From Apoda limacodes (lineage: Eukaryota; Arthropoda; Insecta; Lepidoptera; Limacodidae), in contig OX291548.1 in assembly GCA_946406115.1 (NCBI GenBank), positions 5,878,373-5,942,372 of the forward strand: DNA of 64,000 nt. The letters are read 5' to 3'. Within the stretch, counting starts at the first letter, position 1; each line of letters starts with the position of its first letter. The notes beneath the pieces were generated by a model that was not told the origin of the DNA, made no database searches, and saw only the letters and a program-made list of their open reading frames with translations. Positions 20,919-32,904 of this stretch are shown piece by piece. The translations under genes and the position numbers were made by a program.

Positions 20919-20962
20919 ACCCTCCATTTCGCCGTGGACCACCCTCCGTCAGTGATCCAGTA

Positions 20963-21060
20963 CCTGCCTACATCTGCCCATACTCCCATTTTTAAAATTA
21001 TCTACAGGACCATTTGTTGCTTTCTCGAAACCCATTACTACAATGTGCACCTCCACCATC
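20963..21060 (-). other. Flank between Polinton and 5' LTR remnant
   Basis: About 98 bp of presumed LTR-A leader/internal sequence joined to the LTR end at 21061. It does not match the leader of the other LTR-A copy (50685 onward). Its origin stays open. Confidence 0.4.
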
Positions 21061-21110
21061 TGCAGCGTGCGGGGGCGTAAATATGCTGCTTCTACCTATT
21101 GTTATTTAGG
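21061..21110 (-). repeat. LTR-A 5' LTR remnant
   Basis: Fifty bases matching the last part of the LTR (minus-strand end CGCACGCTGCA), nearly identical to 1673-1722. It breaks off at 21110 into unrelated sequence, so the rest of the 5' LTR has been lost. Confidence 0.8.
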
Positions 21111-21422
21111 CACATTACGTGCTTAGACTGTCCTGAGTAAAGGAAATGAGTTACTCAGGCTTAGCTAAGAACAAGAGCATGCTTAGCAACGTGTGTGTGT
21201 CTAAGCAGTGTTTATTATTACATTATTTAAGCTAAGCCTATGTCTTAGCAATAAGTAATACTTTGTCTAAGCAATGACTATTATAACGGGCTTCAGTTAT
21301 GTTCCTTGTTGTATTTAATTACATTTCGCTTACTAAACCCTATGTCTTAGAATGTTACTTTGGCTAAGCCACGACTATAAATCCCGAGACTTAGTCTTTC
21401 TACAGTCAGGTCATTAATTTAA
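21111..21422. repeat. GCTTAG-rich unit
   Basis: Short stretch with many copies of 'gcttag', 'ctaagc' and 'taagcaatg' in both directions, giving weak internal inverted repeats. A relative lies at about 1255-1330. Possibly a degenerate MITE. Confidence 0.4.
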
Positions 21423-23033
21423 CTTCTAAACCGTCGAAACCTAGAAACTTTTACTCAAATTTTTGGACATATCACAACAACGCCATCTGGTTCCAAACTA
21501 AGCAAAGCTTATATTATGAAAACCAGAAAACGGATTCAAATAGTTAAATACTTTTTTTTGTAAATACATACATATCATACATAAATATACCAAGACTCAA
21601 GACAAACACAAATGTATAAATGTATATTGCATTTTAATCGTATATTTATTTTCAAAATATCAAATCTTTTGATGCGTTACAATATAATGAAAATATGATT
21701 TCTCTTCAAATTAAAATAAAACAAATATTTTAATTTAGGAACTAAATTTAGTTATCGGCGTGGAATTCCAACTTTAGTTATTCTAACTCCTTAAAATAAA
21801 AATTGTTAAACAAGCTATAGCTGTAGTTCGTTTCAGTGGAATTCGAATATAATTATTCCCGAATTTTTAAATATTCTAGTGTAAAAGTCTATGTCCTTCT
21901 CTGTCTTGTCAACTATCTCTGTGCTAAATTTCAGTTTAATTAGATACTCCGTTGCAGCGTAATTGAGAAACAAATATACAAACTATTAAATTTATAGTAT
22001 TAGTTAGGTTTCTCCAAGGTGTATTTATCGCTTCAACGAAAACATTTATTTATATAATGATATATTATATTAAATTATAAATAATGATTTATTTTTTTAC
22101 CATGTGTTACTATTTTAACTGAAGACGATACCTCAAATAATTATGTTTTTTATTATTTATAATTTAATATAATATATCATTATATAAATTAGTATTAGTA
22201 AGGATTATACATGGACAAACCCTAGTCTATAATACAATTACTTTGTTTTCTATTACTATTACAGTGAACTACATTGTATTGTTCACAACTACTTGTAGTG
22301 AATAGCGAAATGTTACGGTAATTGTATACAGCGTTATGCTAATGCCTTCTGCCCAAATAAAGCCAAGATGAAATATAAAAGCTCGCTTCCAGACAAATTA
22401 CACAGAACCTCGTACCTAATGCTCCCCGTAACTAATTGTTTAAGTCTAGTCTGCGGTTATACTGACTGCTGCTTATTCCATGTTTTATTTTTAAAAGTTT
22501 TTCTACAAACTGCGTTACGCTTAATTTTTTTTAACTATAAACATTTCGCTACTCGCATCGCGATATTTTCAGATATTGCTATTGACAAAAGTCACAAAAT
22601 GCATATACCAGGGAGCTATAAACTGACCAGAATTTTTGTTGTTTGACTTGTTGGTTTGTCTGCCTAAATCTTTAGTCAGTTTTAACCAACTTCCTTATAT
22701 TGTGCTGCAATTCTGCAAGCACGTGCTTTAAGTTTGAGTTACAATGTAATATAAAGAAAAGTGATCTGTCTGCCTGTCTTATTCTTCCGTGTATTCTTAC
22801 ACACCGAATGTCAATTTCTAAATGTTCAATATTACGTTCACTCTACATATACGTTACGTAAGATACGTCTTATATAACTTTACTGTGCCTTCTTTACTTT
22901 ATTCTAGTTAACTATTCTCGTAACACATCTATGTCGATTTTGATCGGTCTAAACGGTTATCTTAAAAGAAACCATTAAATACAAACAAATAATTAACATA
23001 AGTACCTACCTATGTACCAAATATAAATGTACA
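21423..23033. repeat. Duplicated block C1
   Basis: Aligns over its length with 45788-47178, with scattered substitutions and indels. C1 has a palindromic insertion (about 22000-22195) that C2 lacks. No coding function is seen; the 22368-22646 frame is not conserved in C2. Confidence 0.8.
22048..22189. repeat. Palindromic MITE-like insertion
   Basis: Perfect 38-bp inverted arms (22048-22085 and 22152-22189) around an A/T-rich core. The C2 block lacks it. 'tagtattagt' on both sides (about 21990 and 22191) suggests a target duplication. A single arm of the same sequence lies at 43473-43509. Confidence 0.75.
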
Positions 23034-23536
23034 ATGTGAGTGTAAGAATTGTATATCTTTTTGAATTATTAAAATCGGACCATTACTTACAGAGATATAA
23101 AATAATAAAATAAGTCTTCCATGCCGCTAAAAGCCAATGCGCCGCGACTACGTGTGACGTCATCGTACTTGAACGGACTGCGCGCTCGTGCACTCATTCA
23201 CAAGTTGCTCACGACTCGACGGAGCTGAGACGCGATATGTACCTAAATAAAGGGTCGGTACATATCAAGAGTGTAAATTTGTGATAATTACTATAAAACC
23301 AATACCTACACATTATGAGTATTAATAAAATTAAAGCTGGTGTAAGGTCCTAAGGCCTTAATGAATTGTTAAAGGAATTAGACGCTATTTCGTTTTAAAT
23401 TACGGACGTGAAGACGCGGAGAGTTGTTTATCGATAACTAATTGTTAAACCTACACCTATATTGTATATAGTGCCTATGATTCCTAAACTAGATTATGGT
23501 AATTCCACTTACTGATTTACAGTCGTGCGTAGACTC

Positions 23537-23573
<37 letters not shown>

Positions 23574-25584
23574 TCAGCTCAGCTATGTTGTGTATCTCTC
23601 TTGAAACTCGTACTACCGGAAATTATCCACTCTTTTATCTCGTTTTATTCACCTGGAATTGGTACAAATACAAGTGTATATATTTTGAACATAAAAGACG
23701 TTGTCTGCTGCAAAAGAAAAATTCCCTTTTGGGAAAGTAGATAGTCCTTTCCTTGTCTCCAAAGTCGTAATTTCTGTTCCACGAAGTATAGGCTTCAGAG
23801 ATCAGAAAGTAAGACTTGCCCAATGGATGACCGAAGATGGTAAAGGTCAATCACCCTCAATCCAGGAAGGCCTTTCCGAAAAGCGCTTTCCTTTTTTACA
23901 CAAGGACTATCTAGACCAAACTACGTTACAATCTGAAAATACGACACTTAGAAACAAGAAAAGTTCTCACAAAATTACAATAAGTGTCGAGTAGTTATTT
24001 ACGTTAATTAAATTACGGGTTAGGATGGGCTCTCCGAGCCTGGAGTAAATAAGAGCTGTCAGGATAAAACGTTAGTACACAAATTAAAACAATTACAATT
24101 ATGAGTCAGATGAAGATCTAAGATGCTTAACTCAAAAGCTGACCACTGCCAACCGTTGCCAAAAATTGACTGCCTCAACCTTCCCATTTTCTATCCTCTC
24201 TTCCTCTTTTCGCGTCATATTTTTTACTGTAGACAACTATACCAGCATACTCTGTAACTCGTTTAAAGTTTAGTAACTTCGCCTTTATTGCTCTCGCAAT
24301 AAAGCCGACGACTTCATCCTATCTCTTTGCTAGCTATCTCGATTCGTCACTCGGACTGGCCCCGCCAGCGCACGGTCGTAAGAGCGATAGGGACAACTAC
24401 AGCACGCTCCGCTACTGTCGCTTACGTATTTTCGCGCGTCTTGTTTTTCGCGCCAAGATTGCGTTCCCACGCAAACTTACCCGAATCTGACACATGTGTT
24501 TCGCATTACGCCGAAAGCGTGGCCGGTTTTTAGAATCTTCTACAAAAAATAACTTTAAATGACTGCAACAATTGCTAATTGAAGCTATAGGGGTCTTTTG
24601 GGTCACCTATGTTTTATACTTGCTGCGTATGATGTAGGATTTTTAACCGACTTATTTTTGGAGACTTGAATAAAACATGATATTACGTAATAAGTATATA
24701 ACTGATATTATTAGGTATCGGGGTCCTCACACTGGTCTTGTACAAGCTCAATCAGATAACCTTCCGAAAGTGGATTCTTTTCTGGTATCTGAATACCTAA
24801 GTAATCATTCAAAGTTTACCGGTGCTGAGATCCGTGGTTGGCAACTACAGAAGTAAGGTTGCACCTTATTTATCTGCCTACTTCTTGTAACTAAAGTATA
24901 GTTAGGTAGAATCCACGCCACCACTCTAGTCCGATAACTAGGTATGTATTATCTGTAGCCACGGGCAAGGAATTTACTCTCCATCGAGAGGGTGCGAGGG
25001 GTTTGATTCTTTATCTAAGATCGATTGGACACCAGTAGTCTTGTTACTAAATCTTGTCAATAAGAATTATACCTAGTAAGTAGGTACCTATTCCACAAAG
25101 TGCTATCCCTATCAAAGTATAACTTGATATTTCTCTGGTTTCTAATAAGGTTTTCCAGTTTTTATGACAGGAGTTGAGTGGTGATGCGGACTTTAAGCTG
25201 TATGCTGGGACGTATGCAGAGGGGGGATAGTTGGGATTTATCCCCCCCCCCCCGAAAAGTGTCTTTACATAAACTAAACGGGAGCATAACCCGCAATTTT
25301 TTACAGAGTTCATGGTTGATTCAATGTTTGTCCCCCCCGAAACAAAAGTTTGGATTTATGCCTGGCTGTATATGGTAGGTATCAAAATGAATGTAAAGTA
25401 AAAATACTGGGACGTATTTGGAAGTTATGAATAAAGTATTTATTATATCTTGAATAACGAATGTTATCTTTGTTCACTTAAATACAAATCATTCGCGATT
25501 GCGATAAATTGGCATCCGCGGATGGCTTTTGAACTAGGTAGGTATCTACTTGCGATTTATTTAGTATGGCTCATTTTTATTACT
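23034..25584. other. Intergenic, no gene recognised
   Basis: Contains a (CT)n microsatellite at 23532-23570 and a C12 run at 25242-25253. A GC-rich stretch near 23140-23235 includes 'tgacgtca', a CRE-like palindrome. Open frames here have no recognisable domains and low-complexity composition. Confidence 0.5.
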
Positions 25585-26262
25585 AAGACTTCGCTCTCTG
25601 TCTGTCCATCTGTCCGTATGTCACCAGGCTGTATCTCATGAACCGTGATAGTTAGACTGTTGAAATGTACACAGATGATGTGATTTCTGTTGCCACTATA
25701 ACCACAAATACTAAATTCAAAGTTTCTATGAACCAATCCTTACTAAATTTGAATGGAACCAATCTGCGTGTTAGTCCGTTCATATATATGTAGTAATTGT
25801 TGAAATCTGTTCTCAATCCGCGAAGTAGTAACAAAAAAATACAGTTTTTTAGCGATAAAAAACAACTGCTGGACAGATTTTTTCCAAAATATTTTTAGAT
25901 CTAAATCACGGCGTGGTATATCGATTAAAATGGTTCGTGAGCGATTTGGTTCATTTGTTCTTGAGATATAGAGGGGCAAGAAAAAGCTAACATACATACA
26001 TACACGCACACACACATAACTCTGAACATGATTGCAAACGGTTCTCCAGGTTTCAAAACGTAAACAAAACACAAATTTAACGATTTCGATTTTGAGGCCT
26101 ATTATAATAACTTCTCTCAAGAGAAGTTAATAAATAATTAAATTAAAATTATTTAAGGTGGGCTCCGATACAACAAACGTATTTTTTTTTGTCTTTTTTA
26201 TAGATAATGGTACGGAACCCCTTAAGCGCGAGTCCGACTTGCATTTGGCTGGTTTTAATTAA
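25585..26262 (-). repeat. Dispersed lepidopteran-type repeat with 'ggttccgtacc' end
   Basis: Minus-strand copy of the repeat also present at 56837-57288. It shares the 'aagtcggactcgcgc'-like end, the 'ggttccgtaccattatctataaaaaa' block (near 26195-26225), and at the other end the 'gacagacagacgg' and 'atacagcctggtgac' block (near 25595-25640). The middle has been expanded by other sequence. It is non-coding. Confidence 0.65.
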
Positions 26263-27654
26263 TCAGTCAAACTTTACTGTGAAAAATGAAGTATATATTG
26301 TTAGGATACCTAGGTATTTTGAGGTTTACATATTTATAACAAATCGGCACGTGAAACCTATGAAGGTGATGGTGTGAGAAGCTTAGGGCATGTCTGTACA
26401 GTTAAAGCAAAAATAACGCCTGAACATAGGATAAAAAGTAAAGCGTATTGTTGCATATTTAGATGTGATGAAAAAGAGGAGATAGTTTTGAGCGTGGATT
26501 GTCATTACTGTGCTGCAAAAGGGAGGCTGCAAACATAGCGTAGCGTAAAAAATAGTTTTCATGCCGTTTTGACTGTTGTGTTTGTACATTTGGGCACTAT
26601 ACAATATTGAATCATGGTTAAAAAGTTGAACCGTGCAGAAATTGGTCACTTAATTCTTTTTTAAGTCCGTGAATCAAACATAAACACTGCGCGCTTTGTT
26701 ACTGCCAACGGCTAACTGGCGACCGATGAGTAAGATGACGTCACGCACTCTGCGCCGCGGCAACTCGGCGATCGACGCATTAATTTGAATACAACTAGCT
26801 CATTTTTGGTCGTATGACAAAAAAAATATACCAATATTTTTGATTTTTCAAGGACTTTAATACTGCATTCAAAACTAAAAACCTCGTTGATCCTCATTCT
26901 ACGAAACGCCTGTTTTGTAATTTAATATTTAAAAATAACTATCTTTCAAACTGGCATCCTAATTGATATGACGTATTCATGTCAAAATTTAAAATCCACC
27001 TCCTGCAATATAACATTACATTGTAGATTCTCTCATTATTCACTGCGGGACGCTTTTGTCGTTAAAATGTTTATCTCGCTCTTGTGCCGTTTTTGTGTCA
27101 GTTTGTGAATGTATTTTTATGAAAAACACTTATGTTTATGTCATATAGGAAATCATTAAGCTCATAATAACTCATCATCATATATCTACTTTTTAACCAA
27201 TCAATTAATCAATAGATTTTTTATTTCAGGCAACTAATCTATAATTGTTAGTAAATATTATATATATTTTAGTAGTGGTGAATCATTTTAAATATATATA
27301 GGGACATAACATATACCGTCTACAATTTAATAATTAATTATATTATTATTACTTATTATATTATTCATTATTCAATTATATATATATATATATATATATA
27401 TTAAACATTAGTATATATGATTTACATGCATACGGATAGCGTGCAGCAATATTCAACACTCTGTTCGGTTAGCAATTACGAAGGATTCGGTTCTTACTCG
27501 TTCGAACACGATACAGCAAAGACGTTTTTTTTTTCTTAAAATAAATGTATCGTACATGACATTGCGCCTCATCAAACATCTCAAATGCGCTGCAGTGCCG
27601 TAAGAGTTCTACCAACATTCTGAACGCATTGTTGTAGTGAACACGACATGCGTT
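26263..27654. other. Intergenic, no gene recognised
   Basis: Short AT-rich stretches, a (TA)n tract at 27377-27401 and another 'tgacgtca' near 26735. No conserved frame seen. Confidence 0.5.
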
Positions 27655-27736
27655 CATTATCTTTTGAGTGTAGTTGATCCACAGACTGCACGAATAAAAT
27701 GACTAGCAATACCTTAGGCCTTAAAAAGTGTGATTT

Positions 27737-28172
27737 TCACCGCTTTATTGCAACGTCTAATAGTGCAAATCTGCGAGCCAGCATTTTATTTTTTACTGCC
27801 AACGTCCGGCGCACCCTCTCGATGTCCTCACCATTTGTAAGGTCCTCCGAGGCCCAGTGACGCAAGTACATAAACCAAGACACTCTATTCAAAGCGTTTC
27901 CATTAATGTAGGCAGATAGCACACTTGTAATCTTATGACCACTTGATAAAAAAAAACTAATAAAATTTAAATAAATAAAATTTCCTTTACTTTTCATCGT
28001 ACTTAAGTCCGTGCGTTAGGGCGCACCTCCCAAAAACGTTTTGAAGCTTTGTTATTGTGCTTACAGATGGAGCAAGCAACACCATAACATCGGCGTAGCT
28101 AATTTTGTTGATAAAATAACCGTTTATAGAACATCCGACTCCAGAGTTTGTAACTAATCCCCCCAAAAACAA
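27737..28172 (-). pseudogene. Non-LTR reverse transcriptase fragment
   Basis: Two adjacent minus-strand frames. The first (27987-28172) has GCSINGYFINKISYAD followed by V-M-V-L-L-A-P-S: the Y-A-D-D catalytic box with the second Asp changed to Val. It continues with THGLKYDEK, and the second frame (27737-27997) contains RRTLAVKNKMLARRF. This is the palm-to-thumb region of a LINE polymerase. Frame breaks and the lost Asp make it inactive. Confidence 0.7.
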
Positions 28173-29984
28173 GCATATACTACCTACCCTTAACGTACCT
28201 ACCTACCTGACTAACCAGTATGGACAAGATTATAAGACATAATATGAACACGAAACTTGAAAATTGAAGTATAAATTTTTCGAAGGATTGGCTATGTGAT
28301 CGTCTGAGTGGTAGGACCTAACTGTGTTACGTAGACCGCAGGTTCTTTAAGAGAAAGACTGAAACACCGTTCTAGTAAAAAAAGTAGTATCCTCTACCCC
28401 TAAAAATAGAAGCTCCACCCAGCGCTTCCCAAGGTACGTGTCCATACCGAGGCTAACTTAGCGCACATCCCCCGAAGGAGTAGAGGTGTGAAATCATAAA
28501 TGGTATAACCATTAAATTATCGTTGCAGCCGAAGCTGAAGACCAAAGTCTAAATATGTAGTTCCAGGAACAAATCCTTGTGCGTGCATAGCACAAACACT
28601 CAGCCTTAGGCCAAATAGTGTGACATCCGTTCACACAGACACAGCCATGACATTGTCAAGAGAGCACGCCTCGTGTTAAGCACACTCCGAAGAGCAGGAC
28701 GCAATAAACCCCACTGAACCATTTGTGTAGTAGGTAATAATTATTATGTAACAATGGAACAGCCATGGAATTCACCAAGAGGGCACGGCCCATGCTTAAC
28801 ACACTCCGAAGAGCAAGACGCAATAAGCCCCACTGCATCCATGTAACTTCAGTCGTAGATTATAAATGATATATTTCGGTTTTCAAGCCGGCGTCCACAC
28901 CATACATGATCAAGGATTCATAAACAGGTTAAATGTAAATATTATCAGTTCAAGTACGAAGAATAACAGTTTATAGTTTATTTGATTGATTAACGATAGA
29001 ATAAGTGTGAGTTATATTATTTATGTAATATTCAGTATCGCAGCTTTTTAGGAATTTAGTCGCGAACCAAATATGATTCCATGAGTTGTTCTCAGTCCCG
29101 GGTGTTCTAGTAATGAAATTTATTTTATTTTCGAATTTAGGTTTTTAACTACATAAATGTGTTAAGCCCGTCTTTAGAAAGTCTACAAAAATATTAAAGA
29201 CCTCCACCGCCACGCTCCTGGCTAACTTTTTCTAAGTCCTCGATCTTCCACGATCTTATTTAATTATTATTTTGATAATTATGTTAGTTTTTTATAACAA
29301 TTTTATTTTATATTTTTTTTTTCTTTTTTTTTATTATTAAGTTGTATTTTTATAAAATTTAATATTATAAAGGACGAAGATGGCTTGGTAGACGGGTAGG
29401 CTTGGCAGATGGGTACAAGTTGCTGAGCTCCTCTTTAAGCCTATTAATATACAGGTTAAATAAACTCTTACCACAAAAAAACCACACTTAAAATAAACGT
29501 ATAAAATATAATTTCTAAAATATTATTAATTCTTTATTGTAGGGCACACGCAAAAAAACAGGAATAGTCCAAATTAGATTAATTAAACAATATCTATACT
29601 AATATATAAAGCTGAAGAGTTTGTTTGTTTAAACGTGCTAATCTTAGAAAATTTTTGATTCGATTTAAAAAATTCTTTCAGTGTTAGATAGCCCATATAT
29701 TGAAGAAGGCTATATATCATTACGCTTAGACCAATAGGCGCGGAGCACCAATGAAAAATGTTACAAAATCGGGAGTTTTTTTCTTTTGAAAGCTTCCGCT
29801 GCGTGCGCTGCGTAAACAGTTAAAGTTTCGCAAAAATCATGTATGACAGATTTGTTCCTCTTTAAAAGTTCTTTAAAAAATTCCGCGACAGCATACGTCT
29901 ATCTTTTCAAGTACGTCTGTGCGGAGATGTTTCATTACTGAACTGCTAGGTGGAGTTAATTTTTTTTTTCTGTATGACTATTAA
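28173..29984. other. Intergenic with a tandem pair near 28660-28840
   Basis: A segment containing 'acactccgaagagcaggacgc' at about 28680-28700 is repeated at about 28800-28820, a direct duplication of roughly 115 bp spacing. Around 29600-29760 there is a dispersed-repeat block with 'gattcgatttaaaaaattctttcag' that resembles 36890-36930. No gene recognised. Confidence 0.5.
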
Positions 29985-30660
29985 AATTGGCTGATGCAGC
30001 CATCACTGCTTCACCGGGCTTTCGGGGTGAGACTCTGAAGGACTCTGCAGTAGTCAGCCCATATAGCACACAACGCTCAAGGGCTCCACGCAGGGTGAGC
30101 TACGGCTTGGGTTGTCGTTCTTGGGCGAGGCGAGCCTCGAACCCGAAGGTGAGTCAGCGACAGGAGGGATGTTCCCCGTTACGCGAGTGAGTAGGGGCAA
30201 GAAGCGCCCAGGCACTCTTTGATACCTCGTATATGAGGTGAGCTATTGGCCTGAAGAAACGTGCGTTCGGCGACGAACCCGGGGATGTCGGCGTCGTGAG
30301 AGGGGGTGGGACCTACTAGGGGAGGTCTTTGAGACTAGTCTCGCTATCCGGATTGTGAGATCGTCGTCAGGGGCCGTAAGTACGTGTCAAGGCCATCTAA
30401 CAATTGTTTTTCGACCGAATCGTGGTCGGTCTGGAGACGGTAGCTTGTGTATTGCACAATAAATCGGTTCGGGTGATTAGGTGTACGCTTGAAGAAGCCG
30501 ACTGCCAGGTCTTCAAGGTATTAGGGAATCGTAGGGACCTCGAAGTCCCTGTGTAGTCCCGCATTTCAGACGAACCAGGGGGCTCGAGAGGCCGCTCTGA
30601 GGAAACGGTTTTACAGGGTCTGGAGACTATTGAGGTTGCGTGTGATCATACACAACATGA
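29985..30660 (-). pseudogene. Jockey-type LINE 3' fragment
   Basis: GC-rich island. Blocks at 30272-30360 and 30520-30640 match the plus-strand sequence of the jockey fragment at 47190-47400 ('cgaacccggggatgtcggcg', 'gacctcgaagtccctgtgtag', 'gaggccgctctgaggaa'). The coding sense is therefore minus and covers the last part of the reverse transcriptase and the 3' region. The plus-strand frames here are shadows. Confidence 0.65.
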
Positions 30661-32457
30661 TATTAACATAACAATGTTAAAATCAAAAGGCAAGATGTGA
30701 GAGTTTTATTTTGCAATACCCTCGTTGTATACTTTCCCATAGGTACTGTGTATAAAGGTTTTTCGTATAACTCTATTCAATGCGTTGTTTGTTTGGTCAA
30801 GAGTAAATAGTAATTCAGATCGTTACGTTAACAAACCGTTCCCGACGATCACTGTTTGTTTGTACAATACAAAACAACAAACGTGGAGAAATAAATAATT
30901 TTACAAATGTACCTAGTATTGTATATAAGACTAACTAACATACCTTATGTTTTTTTAAGTCCGTAAAATTTTTCTGAAATTTGTCATTAGTAAGTACTTG
31001 TGTTTTATCGAACATTACCTATATGCCTGTCGGTCCGCCATAGTATATACATATCCATTTACATATACATGGTCATATTGACTTACAAGACAATATGTCA
31101 ATATGGCGTAGAAATTATGCCAGTAGGTTATTCTTGATTTTTGATATTGCAAAACTAACTGGTTATTATTTTGTACTAATTATTAACAAATAATGAACTT
31201 AAAACTCACTATACTAAATCACAGTATTTAGAAGTAAATATTAAAAGTTAAGTAAAAAATAAAATTGATTGATTGGCAAAAAGACATTTCTTCCTACATC
31301 GATAAAAAAGATCATTCATCTGGATAAATAAAAAACAAATCCAAGAAGAAGACCAATCAGTCACAACTTGACAAATCGAGAAAGACATAAATATGCAATA
31401 GATATAAAAATGATAACACTACTCACCATGTTGTTGCTGGATGTGAAATTTTGGTTAAGAAGAAGAACTAACTACTTCTACTAGGACTTAATATGTCATT
31501 AGGAGTTTTTTTGTGACGTTCGTAACAAGCGTATTTCCGTAGCAAAGGTGTAGTTGGGATTTCCATTGACCAGAGTTTCTTTAGATATTCATGAAATGAT
31601 TTACATAAATTAATTTAAATATAACTTCTTTACATATTGTACGTAACGTATTTTAATTAGTTTTAATGTATATTTTCTATTTATTTGAAAACTCTCATTT
31701 AGCTTTTTATTAAAAAAATCTATAAAATGCATTTATTTTTTCTTTTCGTAAATATTCGCTGTTATACTTTTTTGGATTCAATAACTTTTGTGATTTTGTA
31801 AACAATCAAAAGTTGCAAGTATTATTTATGCATCATTTGTAGGATCTAACTAAGTACTTAAATAGTATGACGCAATGTGACATACCTATAGACAATAAAC
31901 GTATCATGGGCACACACATATTATATGCGCGCGTACTAATAAAACTGACAGTTACTAGAGGGAACACAACCGCGTTGGGCGTGAAATTTATCAACGTCGG
32001 GATTGAATAATCACGTTGGCCGCCCACCAATCACGCAAAACGGTATCTAAGCAATTTATATAGACAGGTCAACACGTTTTTAGGCAAACTTTTATTTTAT
32101 TTATATTTTATGCAGCATTTCACTGCTATACATATTTTGATTTGAAAACTGTCCACAATGATATTTTTTTCTGAATAAGGATGAGGAAACATATTTAAAA
32201 ATCTTCATAAACGTAAAGTAAGTACAATCCAAAGAGAATAAACATAATTAAATCTAAAACTTTCTTAGTTATTATCTACTACGCGCTAGAGTTAATTACT
32301 TAACTCTGGCTTTCGAATTGCTGGTAACTCTGTTTCGAAATATGTTAAGTTACTTTCAAGCCTTAGTTCCGCTTCAGTTATTAGGTTGAAATACATTATG
32401 AATCAGGCAATATTGCTATTCTTTGCAAAATCTTTGTCTTTTTTAGTATTTAGATTA
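30661..32457. other. Intergenic, no gene recognised
   Basis: AT-rich sequence without conserved frames or clear repeats. Confidence 0.5.
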
Positions 32458-32904
32458 TCCAAGTATCCACACTTATTGTAATAAAATAAATGTCTTTAAA
32501 ATATGCTTATACCTTAAACATTATCTACCCTTCTGTTACACTATAAATAGATAAACGTACTCTGGCTACTGCTAAGGATTCTTGTACGTCCTTTATTACT
32601 TTTATGAGTTGTGGTTGGAGAGCTTCCAATAGGATGTTAGCGTGTTTCAATATGTTACCTTGAACATGTGGCATAAAGTGTCAGATATTTAACTTCTTGT
32701 ATGCTATTATACGAGTACGGTGTCGTTTTTAACATTTGTGTGTTGTATTATATATTCTATTTTAAGACTTTATCAATTCTAGCAGAAGACATATAACATC
32801 CCGAGTTGAAATTATAAATTATTACTTTTGCCAGCTCTAAATTCAGTTATCGGTGTAGGATTTCGATGGCAACTCCTCGTTATAGAAAAAAAAAACGACT
32901 TACA

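Larger units (their letters stand above)
19105..20919. repeat. Right terminal inverted repeat of the Polinton
   Basis: Inverted partner of 5735-7431. It contains the second copy of the spliced gene, the tRNA-like intron sequence and the promoter. Outside 20697 it carries an expanded array of 68-bp units and then joins the 48-bp outer block. It lacks the 29-bp insertion and the LTR-A fragment seen on the left, so it probably represents the older arrangement. Confidence 0.92.
5598..20962. mobile_element. Polinton/Maverick (adintovirus-like) element
   Basis: About 15.4 kb with long inverted repeats and the hallmark gene set: family B polymerase, integrase, packaging ATPase, adenain-like protease, major capsid protein and probable minor capsid protein. 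Known family biology: Polintons are self-synthesising transposons related to adintoviruses and virophages, able in principle to make capsids. All late genes lie on the minus strand in tight order with short gaps or small overlaps; a TIR gene sits at each end, and one small plus-strand gene lies inside the left end. Several genes are frameshifted or carry stops, so autonomous activity of this copy is unlikely as sequenced. The outer limits are set by a 48-bp identical inverted block (5598-5645 and 20915-20962). No 6-bp target duplication is visible. Confidence 0.93.

Noticed and set aside
23496..23744. Frames rich in Ser/Leu
   Set aside because: Created by the (CT)n microsatellite at 23532-23570.
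24327..24606. GC-rich region with frames on both strands
   Set aside because: No domain, no conserved start or splice context; the frames are open because of base composition.
29987..30462. Plus-strand frames with Arg/Ser-rich, GC-rich coding look
   Set aside because: Overlap the minus-strand jockey fragment; composition is that of LINE 3' sequence.
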